Positions 7,320-15,374 are shown, numbered from the stretch's first letter. The stretch is 41,840 nucleotides of DNA from Nonomuraea basaltis (GCF_005893125.1 NZ_VCJS01000108.1:1-41840); one strand, 5' to 3'. Program-made: numbers and translations. Notes: generated from the letters alone by a model not told the origin.

Positions 7320-8489
7320 TTACCGGGTGAGCTGTTCGGTCCGGCTGGTGATGAGGTCGTGACCGCCGGGGGTGAGGGAGTTGAGTAACAGGCGGTCGGC
7401 GCCGGGCAGGGAGGCCAGGCGGAGCATCCAGTCGCGGGCGGCGATGCGCAGGCGACTGGAGGGGGCCATCCACTCGATGAAGCGGCGGCCGAACGCCTGC
7501 ACGTCCACGATGGTGAGGCGCATGCGCTCCTCGTAACGCGTCAGGGCCGCCGGGAGGTCGCCGTCGCCGGTGGTCAGCTCGTCGGCCAGGACCCAGGCGG
7601 CGGCCATGGCCATGGAGGCGCCGTGTCCGGCGAACAGCGACACCGCCTGGCAGGCGTCGCCCAGCAGCGCCACCCGGCCGCGGCTCCAGGAGTCCATCTC
7701 GACCTGGGTGACCTGGTCGTAGTAGAGGTCGGCGGGCAGCCGGGGCAGGGCCTCCGGCAGGATCCAGCCGAGGTCGCCGTAGTGGCGGCGTAGCGTCCCG
7801 GCCGGGTCGGCGGGCAGCGCGGGGTCGGGCTCCCGGTGCAGGAACAGCATGGCCAGCCGGTCGTGGCGCAGCGCGTAGGCGCCGGCCATCAGGCCCGGCA
7901 CGGTGAGCATCCGGTAGCGCACGCCGACCCGCTCACTGAGCTCGCGGTCGGTGATGACGCAGGCGGCGACGTGGTGGCCCAGGTAGCGCACGTAGCGGTC
8001 CTCGGGACCGCCGAAGGCGAGCTCGCGCACCCGTGAGTGCGCGCCGTCCGCGCCGACCAGCAGGTCCACCTGGTGGCGGGTGCCGTCGCTCAGGCCGACG
8101 GTGACGGCGCCGGGACCGTCCTGGTGGACGGTCTCGACGGTGGTGGCGTAGCGGACGGGTGCGGCGGTGGCCTCGGCGATGGTACGGGCCAGGTCGCCGC
8201 GGAGCAGGCTGACCACCTGATCGAAGCCGGACAGCTTGAACCGGCTGGTCTGGCGGCCGTCGCGGTCGACGTAGCCGAGCTCGGTGACCGGGTAGCGCAG
8301 CTGTCTCAGGCGGGCGGTCAGGCCCATGCGCTCGGCCACCTCGTAGCCCGCTCCGTAGAAGTCGATCATGTAGCCGCCCTCCCGGAACGCCCCGGCCCGC
8401 TCGACGAGCTCGACCTGCCAGCCCGCCCGTTCGAGATGCCAGGCCAGCGTCAGGCCCGCGATCCCGGCTCCGCTGATGAGCGCTTTCAT
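7320..8489 (-). CDS. FAD-dependent monooxygenase (aromatic hydroxylase / TetX type)
   Basis: This 389-residue class A flavoprotein monooxygenase has the dinucleotide-binding GAGIAGLTLAWHLERAGW at residues 7-24, the middle DG motif VGADGAHSRVREL, and the GD motif VALLGDACQAVSLFAGHGAS that contacts the FAD ribityl and pyrophosphate. Family members hydroxylate aromatic or polyketide-like substrates, or inactivate antibiotics (TetX, RIF monooxygenase), using NAD(P)H. The ATG at 8489 overlaps the stop of the upstream TetR gene by one base (TGATG); a GTG sits one codon earlier, with GGGAG upstream. The coupling implies TetR-controlled expression, but the substrate is not evident. Confidence 0.88.
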   Translation of the reverse strand: MKALISGAGIAGLTLAWHLERAGWQVELVERAGAFREGGYMIDFYGAGYEVAERMGLTARLRQLRYPVTELGYVDRDGRQTSRFKLSGFDQVVSLLRGDLARTIAEATAAPVRYATTVETVHQDGPGAVTVGLSDGTRHQVDLLVGADGAHSRVRELAFGGPEDRYVRYLGHHVAACVITDRELSERVGVRYRMLTVPGLMAGAYALRHDRLAMLFLHREPDPALPADPAGTLRRHYGDLGWILPEALPRLPADLYYDQVTQVEMDSWSRGRVALLGDACQAVSLFAGHGASMAMAAAWVLADELTTGDGDLPAALTRYEERMRLTIVDVQAFGRRFIEWMAPSSRLRIAARDWMLRLASLPGADRLLLNSLTPGGHDLITSRTEQLTR

Positions 8490-9064
8490 CACTTTTGCTC
8501 CCTTCGCAGCATCGCCCGTACCGGACCGGCCAGAGCGGCGACGTCCAGGCCGGGGTCGAGGTGGTGGTGCAGCACCAGGCCGTCGATCACGGCGCCCAGC
8601 AGCGCGGCCACCGCCTCGACGTCGGCGGTGCAGCCGCGTTCGGCCAGCCAGCCGGCCAGGGTCCGGCGCAGGTCGAGGACCAGCGCGGCGAGCTCGTCAC
8701 GCAGGTGCGGGATCCGGGTGGAGGCCAGGTACATCTCCAGCATCACCAGCGAGGCGGGATCGTGGCCGCTGTATCCGGCCGTCTCCGCCAGCAGCCAGTC
8801 GATGCCGCCGTCGAGGTCCGGCTGCTCGGCCAACTGCTCGCCCAGCCGGCCGGCCAGCTCGCGGGCGAACCCGATCGAGGCGGCGATCAGCAGGTCGGTC
8901 ACCGAGCTGAAGTGGTAGTGCACCACGCCCGGCGCCACCTGGGCCCGTTCGGCCACCATGCGCGTGGTCACGGCGTTCCAGCCGGCCTCCCCCACCAGTT
9001 GCACGGCCGCCTCCAGCAGCCGCTGCCGGGTCGCCTGACCCCGCACCACCGCGGCCTCCGCCAT
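8489..9064 (-). CDS. TetR/AcrR-family regulator, paired with the FAD monooxygenase
   Basis: The 191-residue protein begins at ATG 9064 after GGAAGGGG, rather than at upstream in-frame codons. It has the TetR DNA-binding domain (GQATRQRLLEAAVQLVGEAG, MVAERAQVAPGVVHYHFSS, residues about 10-55) followed by an all-helical ligand domain. It is co-transcribed with the monooxygenase and probably represses that operon until the monooxygenase substrate or product is present. It faces away from the STAS gene across a 321-bp intergenic region. Confidence 0.88.
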   Translation of the reverse strand: MAEAAVVRGQATRQRLLEAAVQLVGEAGWNAVTTRMVAERAQVAPGVVHYHFSSVTDLLIAASIGFARELAGRLGEQLAEQPDLDGGIDWLLAETAGYSGHDPASLVMLEMYLASTRIPHLRDELAALVLDLRRTLAGWLAERGCTADVEAVAALLGAVIDGLVLHHHLDPGLDVAALAGPVRAMLRREQK

Positions 9065-9230
9065 ACCGCCACCCCTTCCGGACGTATGCCTTGTACGATC
9101 GCCTTGGACATTTGCCCAAAAGCGTAGCCGCACATCACAGCGATCCGCAAACCATGCGCACTGCGCCGCCGGGAAGAGCGCCGGCCGGGGACGTGGCGGC
9201 AGCCGCGGGTTCCCGCTCATCGCCGCGGAA

Positions 9231-9275
9231 ACTTGCACTGACAACGATTGGCGTGTGCAAGTGGTCTGCTAAGGT
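9231..9275 (+). promoter_or_regulatory. Inverted repeat over a candidate promoter of the STAS gene
   Basis: ACTTGCAC (9231-9238) and GTGCAAGT (9255-9262) form perfect 8-bp arms separated by 16 bp. A possible promoter TTGGCG (9248-9253), 16-bp spacer, TAAGGT (9270-9275) overlaps the right arm, so a dimeric regulator bound there could block it. The rest of the 9065-9385 gap shows no gene. Confidence 0.45.
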
Positions 9276-9385
9276 CCTCGCAGGAGCGCCGGGAAGACGG
9301 GTCGGCACGTGCGACCGCATACCCGGAAGGCAGGCATGTCCCACCTCCTCACCACCTCCCATCGCGAGGCGCGGAGGCTTCGACC

Positions 9386-9757
9386 GTGAGCGAGCGGCTG
9401 GACGTCACCGAGTTCCTCGTCGATTGCCGTGTCGTCGTGGTGACCGTCCGCGGCGTTCTGGACCTGGATTCCTGCCCGGTTCTGCAGGTCAGGCTCGCCC
9501 ACGCGGTCGCCCTGCGGCAGCCGCCGCGGCTCGCGATCGACCTCAGCGGGCTGACGTCCGCGGACTCGTTCGGCCTGACCGTCCTGCTCGCCACGGAGCG
9601 GCATGTCCGGTCGGCGGGCGGGCGGCTGGTGGTGTGCGAGCCCGGAGACCTCCTCTGGAGGACCTTCCGCGACCGGGGCCTCGACCGCGTACTGGACACC
9701 CGCCAGACGCTCGCGGCGGCGGTCCGGGATCTGCAGGACGGCCGTCGGGCCGGGTAG
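9386..9757 (+). CDS. STAS-domain anti-sigma factor antagonist
   Basis: The 123-residue protein starts at GTG 9386 with GGAGG (9373-9377) upstream. It is a single STAS domain with the pattern VVVVTVRGVLDLDSCPVL and the phospho-acceptor loop IDLSGLTSADSFGLTVLLA, where Ser61 occupies the phosphorylated position of SpoIIAA/RsbV-like antagonists. Such proteins bind and inactivate anti-sigma kinases in stress or developmental partner switching. No anti-sigma kinase or sigma factor lies beside it, so the partner is encoded elsewhere. Confidence 0.87.
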   Translation: MSERLDVTEFLVDCRVVVVTVRGVLDLDSCPVLQVRLAHAVALRQPPRLAIDLSGLTSADSFGLTVLLATERHVRSAGGRLVVCEPGDLLWRTFRDRGLDRVLDTRQTLAAAVRDLQDGRRAG

Positions 9758-9775
9758 GGGTCACCTCCCCCTGCC

Positions 9776-9803
9776 GTACACCACCACCGTCGCGACCGTG
9801 TAC
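9776..9803. promoter_or_regulatory. Inverted repeat upstream of the MarR gene
   Basis: GTACAC (9776-9781) and GTGTAC (9798-9803) are exact complements separated by 16 bp. TACAAC (9801-9806) would act as a -10 box that places the transcript start at or next to ATG 9814, so this gene may be leaderless and autorepressed. Confidence 0.4.
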
Positions 9804-9813
9804 AACAGTCACC

Positions 9814-10314
9814 ATGGAAGCGCGCCCCTCGGGCCCGGTGAACGCCGAAGACCTCGGCGCGGTCATCTCGGCGGTCCTCACCGGATCACGGCTGCTGGTC
9901 GCGATCACCGCCCGTTCCCTGGCCGCCGTCCAGGACCAGGTGACGATCCCCCAGCTCCGCATGCTCGTCGTGCTGTCCACGTACGGCGAGACCAAGCTCG
10001 TCACGATGGCCGAGCAGCTCGACGTCAACAGCTCCACCGCCATGCGGATGGCCGACCGGCTGGTCACCGCCGGACTGATCGTCCGCGAGGTCAACCCGCA
10101 CAACCGCCGCGAGAGCCTGATGCGGCTCACCCCCGAGGGACGACACCTCGTCGACGAGGTGACCACCCGCCGCCGCGAGGAGATCGCCACCATCGTCTCC
10201 CGCATGACGCCCGAGCAGTGCCAGGCCCTGGTCTCCGCGATGACGGCCTTCAACCAGGCAGGCGGCGAACCGCCCGTGAACCTGCGCTATCCCCTCGGCT
10301 GGCCGGACCCATAG
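9814..10314 (+). CDS. MarR-family transcriptional regulator
   Basis: The 166-residue protein has a MarR winged-helix core: VTIPQLRMLVVLSTYGETKL, MAEQLDVNSSTAMRMADRLV as the recognition region, and the wing ESLMRLTPEGRHLVDEV. The ATG at 9814 has no Shine-Dalgarno, but a -10-like TACAAC lies 7-8 bp upstream, consistent with leaderless translation. No operon partner is present: the next gene converges from the other strand 13 bp away. The ligand and target are unknown. Confidence 0.88.
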   Translation: MEARPSGPVNAEDLGAVISAVLTGSRLLVAITARSLAAVQDQVTIPQLRMLVVLSTYGETKLVTMAEQLDVNSSTAMRMADRLVTAGLIVREVNPHNRRESLMRLTPEGRHLVDEVTTRRREEIATIVSRMTPEQCQALVSAMTAFNQAGGEPPVNLRYPLGWPDP

Positions 10315-10327
10315 GCCCGGCGCGGCC

Positions 10328-11626
10328 TCACGTCTCGAACGGGAACCTGTCGGCGAAGGCGGGCCTGAGGTCTGACAGCCACAGTGCCTTGGGGTCGTAG
10401 TCGGCGAAGAACGGCCTGCCGACCAGCGCGGGGTCGCGGGCCTGGATGAGGTGCAGGACGAACACCCGGCGACCGCCGATCTCGGCCACACCGTCGACGC
10501 AGACCTTGCCGGGGGTGGCCGACATGGACGGTCCCCGTACCGTGCGGCACAGCCCCGACACCGACGTGTAGGCGTCCCTGAAGACGTCGAACGCCCTGGC
10601 CAGCGGAACGGCGAAGTAGTCCTGGGGCCCGGTGTCCCGCTCGACGAACATGTAGTACGGCACCATGCCCATCACGTGCTGGCGGCGCCACATGGCCGCC
10701 CACGTGGCCGCGTCGTCGTTGATCCCCCGGATCAGCGGCGCCTGCGTGCGGATGACCGCTCCGGTGGCCCTGATGCGCTCGACGGCGCGGCCCACCAGCT
10801 CCGGCTCCAGCTCGCGGGGGTGCGAGAAGTGGGCCTGGAAGGCCACCGTCTTGCCGGCCGCGATCACGCGCTCGAACAGCCGCAGCGTCTCATCGGCGTC
10901 CGGATCGGTGACGAAGCGCTGCGGCCAGTAGGCCAGGGACTTGGTGCCGATCCGTACCGACTCGATCTGCTCCAGATCGAGAAGCGGCTCGACGTAGCGG
11001 CGCAGCACCGGCTCACCCATGATCATGGGGTCTCCGCCGGTCAGCAGCACGCTGGTGATCTGGGGATGCGCGCGGATGTAGGCCACGATCTGATCGACCT
11101 CGCCGGAGGCCATCTTCAGGTCCGGCTCCCCCACGAACTGCGCCCAGCGGAAGCAGTAGGTGCAGTACGCGTGGCAGGTCTGCCCCTGCTTGGGGAACAC
11201 CAGCACGGTCTCGGGATACTTGTGCTGCACGCCGCTGACCTGCTCCTCGTCCAGCGTCGGCACGTTGAGCTGGAGCTGCCCGGCCGGGTGCGGGTTGAGC
11301 CGGGCGCGTACCTCGCGTACCACCGCCTGCAATTCGGCCTGCGGCGCCTGGCGTTTGAGCAGATCGGCCAGGCGGGCCACGTCCTGCGGCGGGAGCATGT
11401 CCGCCTGGGGGAAAACCAGGCGGTAGATCGGGTCGTCGGGCGCCGCCGCCCAGTCGACCAGCTCGTCGACGACGTAGGCGTTGACCCTGAAGGGCAGCAC
11501 CGTGGCCACGGCGCGCACCGCGAGGCGTTCTTCCTCGCCCAGACCAGCCCGCTTGACGAGCTCGTCGAGGTGCTTGGTGGTGTACGCGCGAAAACGGCGG
11601 GTGGTGCCCGTGGAAGTGCTTGTCAC
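10328..11626 (-). CDS. KamA-family radical SAM aminomutase (lysine 2,3-aminomutase-like)
   Basis: This protein of about 432 residues carries the radical SAM motif CHAYCTYC (Cys151, Cys155, Cys158), followed by FRW, whose Arg matches the residue that binds the substrate carboxylate in lysine 2,3-aminomutase. Also conserved are SVLLTGGDPMIMGEP, APLIRGINDD and the PLP-lysine motif PGK (Lys374). The family uses S-adenosylmethionine, a 4Fe-4S cluster and PLP to move an amino group between C2 and C3. The substrate aspartate that precedes the PLP lysine by seven residues in true lysine enzymes is Ser here, so the substrate may differ. GTG 11626 follows a weak GAAGGG; in-frame codons upstream are possible starts. 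Confidence 0.85.
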   Translation of the reverse strand: MTSTSTGTTRRFRAYTTKHLDELVKRAGLGEEERLAVRAVATVLPFRVNAYVVDELVDWAAAPDDPIYRLVFPQADMLPPQDVARLADLLKRQAPQAELQAVVREVRARLNPHPAGQLQLNVPTLDEEQVSGVQHKYPETVLVFPKQGQTCHAYCTYCFRWAQFVGEPDLKMASGEVDQIVAYIRAHPQITSVLLTGGDPMIMGEPVLRRYVEPLLDLEQIESVRIGTKSLAYWPQRFVTDPDADETLRLFERVIAAGKTVAFQAHFSHPRELEPELVGRAVERIRATGAVIRTQAPLIRGINDDAATWAAMWRRQHVMGMVPYYMFVERDTGPQDYFAVPLARAFDVFRDAYTSVSGLCRTVRGPSMSATPGKVCVDGVAEIGGRRVFVLHLIQARDPALVGRPFFADYDPKALWLSDLRPAFADRFPFET

Positions 11627-11842
11627 AAGTGCCCTTCGGGTCGAATGAACTTGGACATTGCCGACCAGACTTCCCGGCTTTCCGCGCACACCATACCAGC
11701 CCAATTCCCAGCAAAGCCGGTGTTGAGCAAGCCCCAGGAGCACACCACGCCACTGAGGGACAGCGTTACCTCAGCTCCCCCTTCCCGACCACCTCGAGGG
11801 TGGCCGCCAGCTCGGATGATCATTGCCATTAGGGTTGTCCGG

Positions 11843-12568
11843 GTGAGGAGACATATCGCCTTCGATCGCCTGCGCAACTTCCGGGACCTCGGCGGCTATG
11901 CCGCGCACCGCGGCCGCGCGGTGCGGTGGGACCGGTTGTTCCGATCCGACTCCCTGGCCAAGCTCGAGGGAGCGGACTGGGATCGGTTTCTCGCCCTCGG
12001 CATCCGTACGGTGATCGACCTGCGGTATCCCTGGGAGATCGAGGCGAAGGGCCGAGCGCCGGAGCACGAGCGGGTGACGTGGTTCAACTTCAGCGTCGAG
12101 CACCGTCCCTACGATCAGGCCGAGATCGACCCCGGCGTCGATCCCTGGCGCCACCTCGCCGACCGGTACGCCGAGGTCGCTCTCGACGGGGCCAAGGAAC
12201 TGCGGCAGGTCCTCGGGGTGATCGCCGCCGGCAGCGGGCCGCTGGTGTTCCACTGCGCGTCGGGCAAGGACCGGACCGGCCTGGTGGCCGCGCTCGTCCT
12301 CGCCCTGCTAGGCGTCTCGGAAGACGACATCGTCGAAGACTTCGCGCTGACCGAGCTCGCCACCGACCGGCTGATCGCCGACTGGCGGGCCGCCAACCCG
12401 GGACGGGAGCTGAGGTGGCCCGGCTACGGCCGGGCCCCCGCCCAGGTCATGCGGCTGTTCCTGGCCGACCTCAATGCCGCGCACGGGTCGATCCAGGCGT
12501 ACGCCACCGACCGGCTCGGGATCGACGACGACGTGATCGCGGAACTCCGCAGTCGCCTCCTCATCTGA
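11843..12568 (+). CDS. Tyrosine/serine protein phosphatase (MptpB-like DSP family)
   Basis: The 241-residue protein has the N-terminal signature FDRLRNFRDLGGYAAHRGRA and the catalytic P-loop VFHCASGKDRTGLVAALVLA with nucleophile Cys138, as in MptpB-type phosphatases that act on phospho-Tyr/Ser/Thr or phosphoinositides. No signal peptide is evident, so it is probably cytosolic. GTG 11843 has AGGG upstream; an in-frame ATG at 11816 is an alternative. It is divergent from the KamA-type gene. A hairpin overlaps the stop codon. Confidence 0.85.
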   Translation: MRRHIAFDRLRNFRDLGGYAAHRGRAVRWDRLFRSDSLAKLEGADWDRFLALGIRTVIDLRYPWEIEAKGRAPEHERVTWFNFSVEHRPYDQAEIDPGVDPWRHLADRYAEVALDGAKELRQVLGVIAAGSGPLVFHCASGKDRTGLVAALVLALLGVSEDDIVEDFALTELATDRLIADWRAANPGRELRWPGYGRAPAQVMRLFLADLNAAHGSIQAYATDRLGIDDDVIAELRSRLLI

Positions 12569-12589
12569 GCGGGGTCACGAATCCCGCTC
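12567..12589 (+). terminator. Hairpin at the end of the phosphatase gene
   Basis: GAGCGGG (12567-12573) and CCCGCTC (12583-12589) form a 7-bp perfect stem with a 9-nt loop, overlapping the TGA. No T-run follows, as is common in actinomycete terminators. Confidence 0.45.
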
Positions 12590-12662
12590 TGGATGGACCT
12601 GCGCCTGGCTCGCATACTGAACGCGATGGCTCGAATCCGTCGCCGGCGAGAAGGAGATAGGC

Positions 12663-13040
12663 ATGCGCAAGTCGTACAGAATCGCCCTGCCCGCTGTCCT
12701 GGCGGCCGGCCTGCTGACGTCCCCGGCCGCACTCGCCTCCCCTGCGTCGGCCGCGACGGCCGGTTCTGCGGCCTTGCCGGCCCTGACCCTGGACGAGGGC
12801 AGCTGCGAGCGGCTCGCACGGCGCTTCCTCTGCTCGGTCTCCTACAGCGGCGCGGTCGCGCCGATCACCATCCGCTGGTACGTCAATGGCAGTCACATCG
12901 CGACGTACGACAACAGGAGCTTCGTGGGGATCGGCTGCCAGCCCCCTGCGCAGTACGACATCCGAGCGGTGATATCGGACGCCGCCGGCGCGTCCGTCGA
13001 ATACCGCACCTCCCCGGTCTGCCGCTCGGGCAACCCCTGA
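12663..13040 (+). CDS. Small secreted protein of unknown function
   Basis: A strong AAGGAGAT precedes ATG 12663. The 125-residue product begins with a clear Sec signal peptide (MRKSYRIALPAVLAAGLLTS, likely cleaved after ASAATA around residue 33). The mature part is about 90 residues with four cysteines at conserved-looking spacing and a beta-rich pattern (APITIRWYVNGSHIATYDN) resembling an immunoglobulin-like or PKD-like fold. I recognise no enzyme motif. It stands alone between the phosphatase and the convergent aldo/keto reductase. Confidence 0.75.
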   Translation: MRKSYRIALPAVLAAGLLTSPAALASPASAATAGSAALPALTLDEGSCERLARRFLCSVSYSGAVAPITIRWYVNGSHIATYDNRSFVGIGCQPPAQYDIRAVISDAAGASVEYRTSPVCRSGNP

Positions 13041-13197
13041 CCCGAGGCGTTGCGGAGTCGTCGGGCTCGGTCCCGCCGACGCACCAGACCGGCGGAATCT
13101 GGATCATCACGGCCAGGGACCCGGGGCAGCAGGGTGGCGAGGTCGCCGCTGACGAGACGAGCGCGCAGGCCCGGTGGAAGAGCGCTTCCCATCGGGG

Positions 13198-14067
13198 TCA
13201 GCCGAGGCGGGCGAGTTCCTCCTTCGTGAGCTCCAGGGTGGCGGCGCCGATGGAGTCGAGGATGCTCTCCGGGCGGCTGGCGCCGGGGATGGGGATGACC
13301 ACGGGGCTGCGGGCCAGCTCCCACGCGAGGCACACCTGCTGCGGGGAGACGCCGCGCGCCTCGGCGATCTCGGTGAAGGCGGCGTTCTGCCGGCCCAGCT
13401 CCCCGGTGCGGCTGATGCCGCCGAGCGGGGACCAGGGGAGGAAGGCCAGACCGAGCTCGGCGCAGACGTCGATCTCGGGCTCGCTGGAGCGAAAGCGCGG
13501 AGAGTACTGGTTCTGGACGCTCACCAGGCGGTCGCCGAGGATGCCGTGGGCGAGCCTGATCTGCTCCGGGTCTGCGTTCGAGATGCCCGCCATCTGGATC
13601 TTGCCGGCGTCGTGCAGGTCCTTCAGCGCCCCCATGGTCTCCTCGTACGGCACCTGCGGATCAGGGCGGTGGTGCTGGTAGAGGCCGATGCTCTCGACAC
13701 CGAGGGCCTTCAGGGAGCGGTCGCAGGCCTGCTTGAGGTACGACGGGCTGCCGTCGGCGGCCCAGCCGCCGCCGGGCGTGCGGGTGTGCCCGCCCTTGGT
13801 CGCGACCAGGACGGCGCCGGCGTCGCCTGCCCACAGGGACAGAGCGCGGGCGACCAGGCGTTCGTTGTGGCCGACGTCGTCGTGCGAAGGCGTGTAGGCA
13901 TCAGCCGAGTCGATCAGGGTGACGCCGGCGTCCAGGGCCGCGAGAAGGGTACGGATCGACTGGCCCTCGTCGGGCATGTGCCCGGCCACCGACATGGGCA
14001 TGGCCCCGAGCCCGATGACCCCGACGTGGCGGCTTCCGATGGCGCGTGTTCTCATGGCGTTGTGCAT
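13198..14067 (-). CDS. Aldo/keto reductase
   Basis: The 289-residue TIM-barrel oxidoreductase has the AKR catalytic set: LIDSADAYTPS (Asp, Tyr), VLVATKGGHTR (Lys), YQHHRPDPQVPYEETMGALK (His), and the NADPH-binding end VVIPIPGASRPESILD. It probably reduces aldehydes or ketones with NADPH. ATG 14067 lies exactly where the MerR-type promoter upstream would start the transcript, so it is probably leaderless; a further ATG lies at 14055. The MerR regulator implied by the promoter is not adjacent. Confidence 0.9.
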   Translation of the reverse strand: MHNAMRTRAIGSRHVGVIGLGAMPMSVAGHMPDEGQSIRTLLAALDAGVTLIDSADAYTPSHDDVGHNERLVARALSLWAGDAGAVLVATKGGHTRTPGGGWAADGSPSYLKQACDRSLKALGVESIGLYQHHRPDPQVPYEETMGALKDLHDAGKIQMAGISNADPEQIRLAHGILGDRLVSVQNQYSPRFRSSEPEIDVCAELGLAFLPWSPLGGISRTGELGRQNAAFTEIAEARGVSPQQVCLAWELARSPVVIPIPGASRPESILDSIGAATLELTKEELARLG

Positions 14068-14073
14068 GGGTCC

Positions 14074-14104
14074 AGCCTGTCTGCTGGAGTTCACTCCAGG
14101 TCAA
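14074..14104 (-). promoter_or_regulatory. MerR-type promoter-operator of the aldo/keto reductase
   Basis: Minus-strand TTGACC (14104-14099), a 19-bp spacer and CAGGCT (14079-14074) surround the perfect palindrome CTGGAGTGAACTCCAG (14084-14099). An over-long 19-bp spacer carrying a dyad is the hallmark of promoters activated by MerR-family proteins through DNA distortion. Confidence 0.75.
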
Positions 14105-14290
14105 GCTGGGTGGGTTCACGACGTGATGCAGCTCGCCGATCCACGGCGACGGCGGCTTCCACGTCTCCGCGCTCCTCCAGAAGGTCGGCCAGACGATAGG
14201 CCGCCCCTTGGGTCGCGCCCCACCATTCGGCATCGACACCCGACACTTGATCACGGATAAGCAGGCGAGCGCTTCGGATCCGCGCGGCCT
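14100..14290 (-). pseudogene. Fragment resembling a tetratricopeptide-like repeat protein
   Basis: A minus-strand frame contains GAAYRLADLLEERGDVEAAV, which resembles the RLADLLxERGDxE repeat of actinobacterial TPR-like proteins. No start signal, upstream domain or full repeat set is present, and the frame ends inside the neighbouring promoter. It is best read as a leftover gene end. Confidence 0.35.
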
Positions 14291-14566
14291 CTACGCCGGG
14301 CCGGTGGTCAACGCCCTGGTCTACACCGCCGACCCGCACAGCGGCGGACAAGACGTGGTCTTCGGCACCGACATCGCCCAGCTGGGTTCACGGACCGCGA
14401 CACGCTCGGAGACTGGGAGGACGCCCTGGCCGCCAGGCAGGCGCGCCTGTCGAAGCGGGCGTCCCCGGACGCCGAGCTGGACAGGAAACGGCTGTTCGCG
14501 CTGGTCTTGGGCGCCGTTCTGGTGGCCCTGGCCGCGCTGCTGCTGCTTTCCATCATGTTCAGATGA
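14250..14566 (+). pseudogene. Frameshifted end of a small membrane protein gene
   Basis: A frame reading VVNALVYTADPHSGGQDVVF is joined to a second frame, FTDRDTLGDWEDALAARQAR, which ends in a charged segment plus one hydrophobic helix (LFALVLGAVLVALAALLLLS) and TGA 14564-14566. The switch occurs at 14384-14386, where one missing G in CTGGGTTC would restore a continuous protein. No start or family is recognisable. Confidence 0.4.
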
Positions 14567-14711
14567 ACGTGACAGGGCGCCCGCGGGTCAGTCGGGCTGA
14601 CCATCACCGCCAGTAGCCGGCCTGTGCGACGTCGATGCCATGTGTGGCTCCTCGATTTGCAGTGCGACCGTCAGGCCGACCCGGCACCGACGCCGAACCC
14701 CCGCAGCAGCT

Positions 14712-14740
14712 AGTACGGTCGGAGATCGTGATCTGCGGCT
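14712..14740 (+). repeat. Left inverted repeat resembling an insertion-sequence end
   Basis: AGTACGG followed by TCGGAGATCGTGATCT matches, with a 3-bp gap (CAG absent here), the reverse complement of 15917-15942. The pair faces inward over about 1.23 kb and encloses the TOPRIM gene and the transposase remnant. Confidence 0.65.
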
Positions 14741-14801
14741 GGTGACCTTCCAACGCGTAAAAGGGGTCGAACCTCTCCAGGTTCGGTGCAAGGCTGGGCT
14801 C

Positions 14802-15362
14802 GTGAGCGACACGCAAACCGTGGTCCTGGTCGAGGGAACCAGTGATAAGTCGGCCATCGAAGCGTTGGCCGAGCGCCGTGGCCGGAACCTGGTGGCCGAA
14901 GGCATCTCCCTTGTGGCGATGGGCGGTGCCACGAATATCGGGACGTATCTCGGCAGGTTTGGCCCTCCCGGTCGCAATCTCCGGCTGGCCGGTCTGTGCG
15001 ACGTCGGGGAGGAAGGCGACTTCCGGAGGAGTCTCGAGCGCGCTGGCCTTGGATCCAATCTCAGCCGAAGCGATCTGGAGGCGCTCGGATTCTTCGTGTG
15101 CGTCGCTGACCTGGAAGACGAGCTGATCCGCGCCCTCGGCACCGCCATGGTTGAGCGCGTTGTCGATGCCGAGGGCGAGCTCAGCTCATTTCGCACGCTC
15201 CAGAAGCAACCCGCATGGCGCGGGAGCACCACTCACGACCAGCTGCGCCGGTTCATGGGATCAGGCAGTGGCCGCAAGATCCGCTACTCTGGCCCGCTCG
15301 TCGCGGCACTCGATCTCGATCGCGTGCCGCGACCGCTGGACATGCTGCTGGCCCACCTATGA
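14802..15362 (+). CDS. TOPRIM-domain protein (OLD-nuclease-like, stand-alone)
   Basis: The 186-residue protein is mostly one TOPRIM domain: the acidic first motif VVLVEGTSDKSAIEALAE (Glu11) and the second acidic region LAGLCDVGEEGDFRRSLERA (Asp67), then VCVADLEDELIRALG. TOPRIM domains bind divalent metal for nucleotidyl transfer or hydrolysis in topoisomerases, primases and OLD-family nucleases; here the ATPase part of OLD proteins is absent. GTG 14802 is preceded by a weak AGG. It lies between inverted repeats that look like IS ends, so it may be mobile cargo or an insertion into a decaying element. Role in defence or repair is unknown. Confidence 0.78.
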   Translation: MSDTQTVVLVEGTSDKSAIEALAERRGRNLVAEGISLVAMGGATNIGTYLGRFGPPGRNLRLAGLCDVGEEGDFRRSLERAGLGSNLSRSDLEALGFFVCVADLEDELIRALGTAMVERVVDAEGELSSFRTLQKQPAWRGSTTHDQLRRFMGSGSGRKIRYSGPLVAALDLDRVPRPLDMLLAHL

Positions 15363-15374
15363 GGCAGCCGGAGA

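Noticed and set aside
11617..11627. Palindrome CTTGTCACAAG at the KamA-type start codon
   Set aside because: The core is only 11 bp with an odd centre and coincides with the start codon. There is no second copy nearby to support an operator.
14740..14800. Possible tRNA remnant around GGTTCGGTGCAAG
   Set aside because: A T-arm-like string is present, but no acceptor stem, anticodon arm or D-arm can be formed around it.
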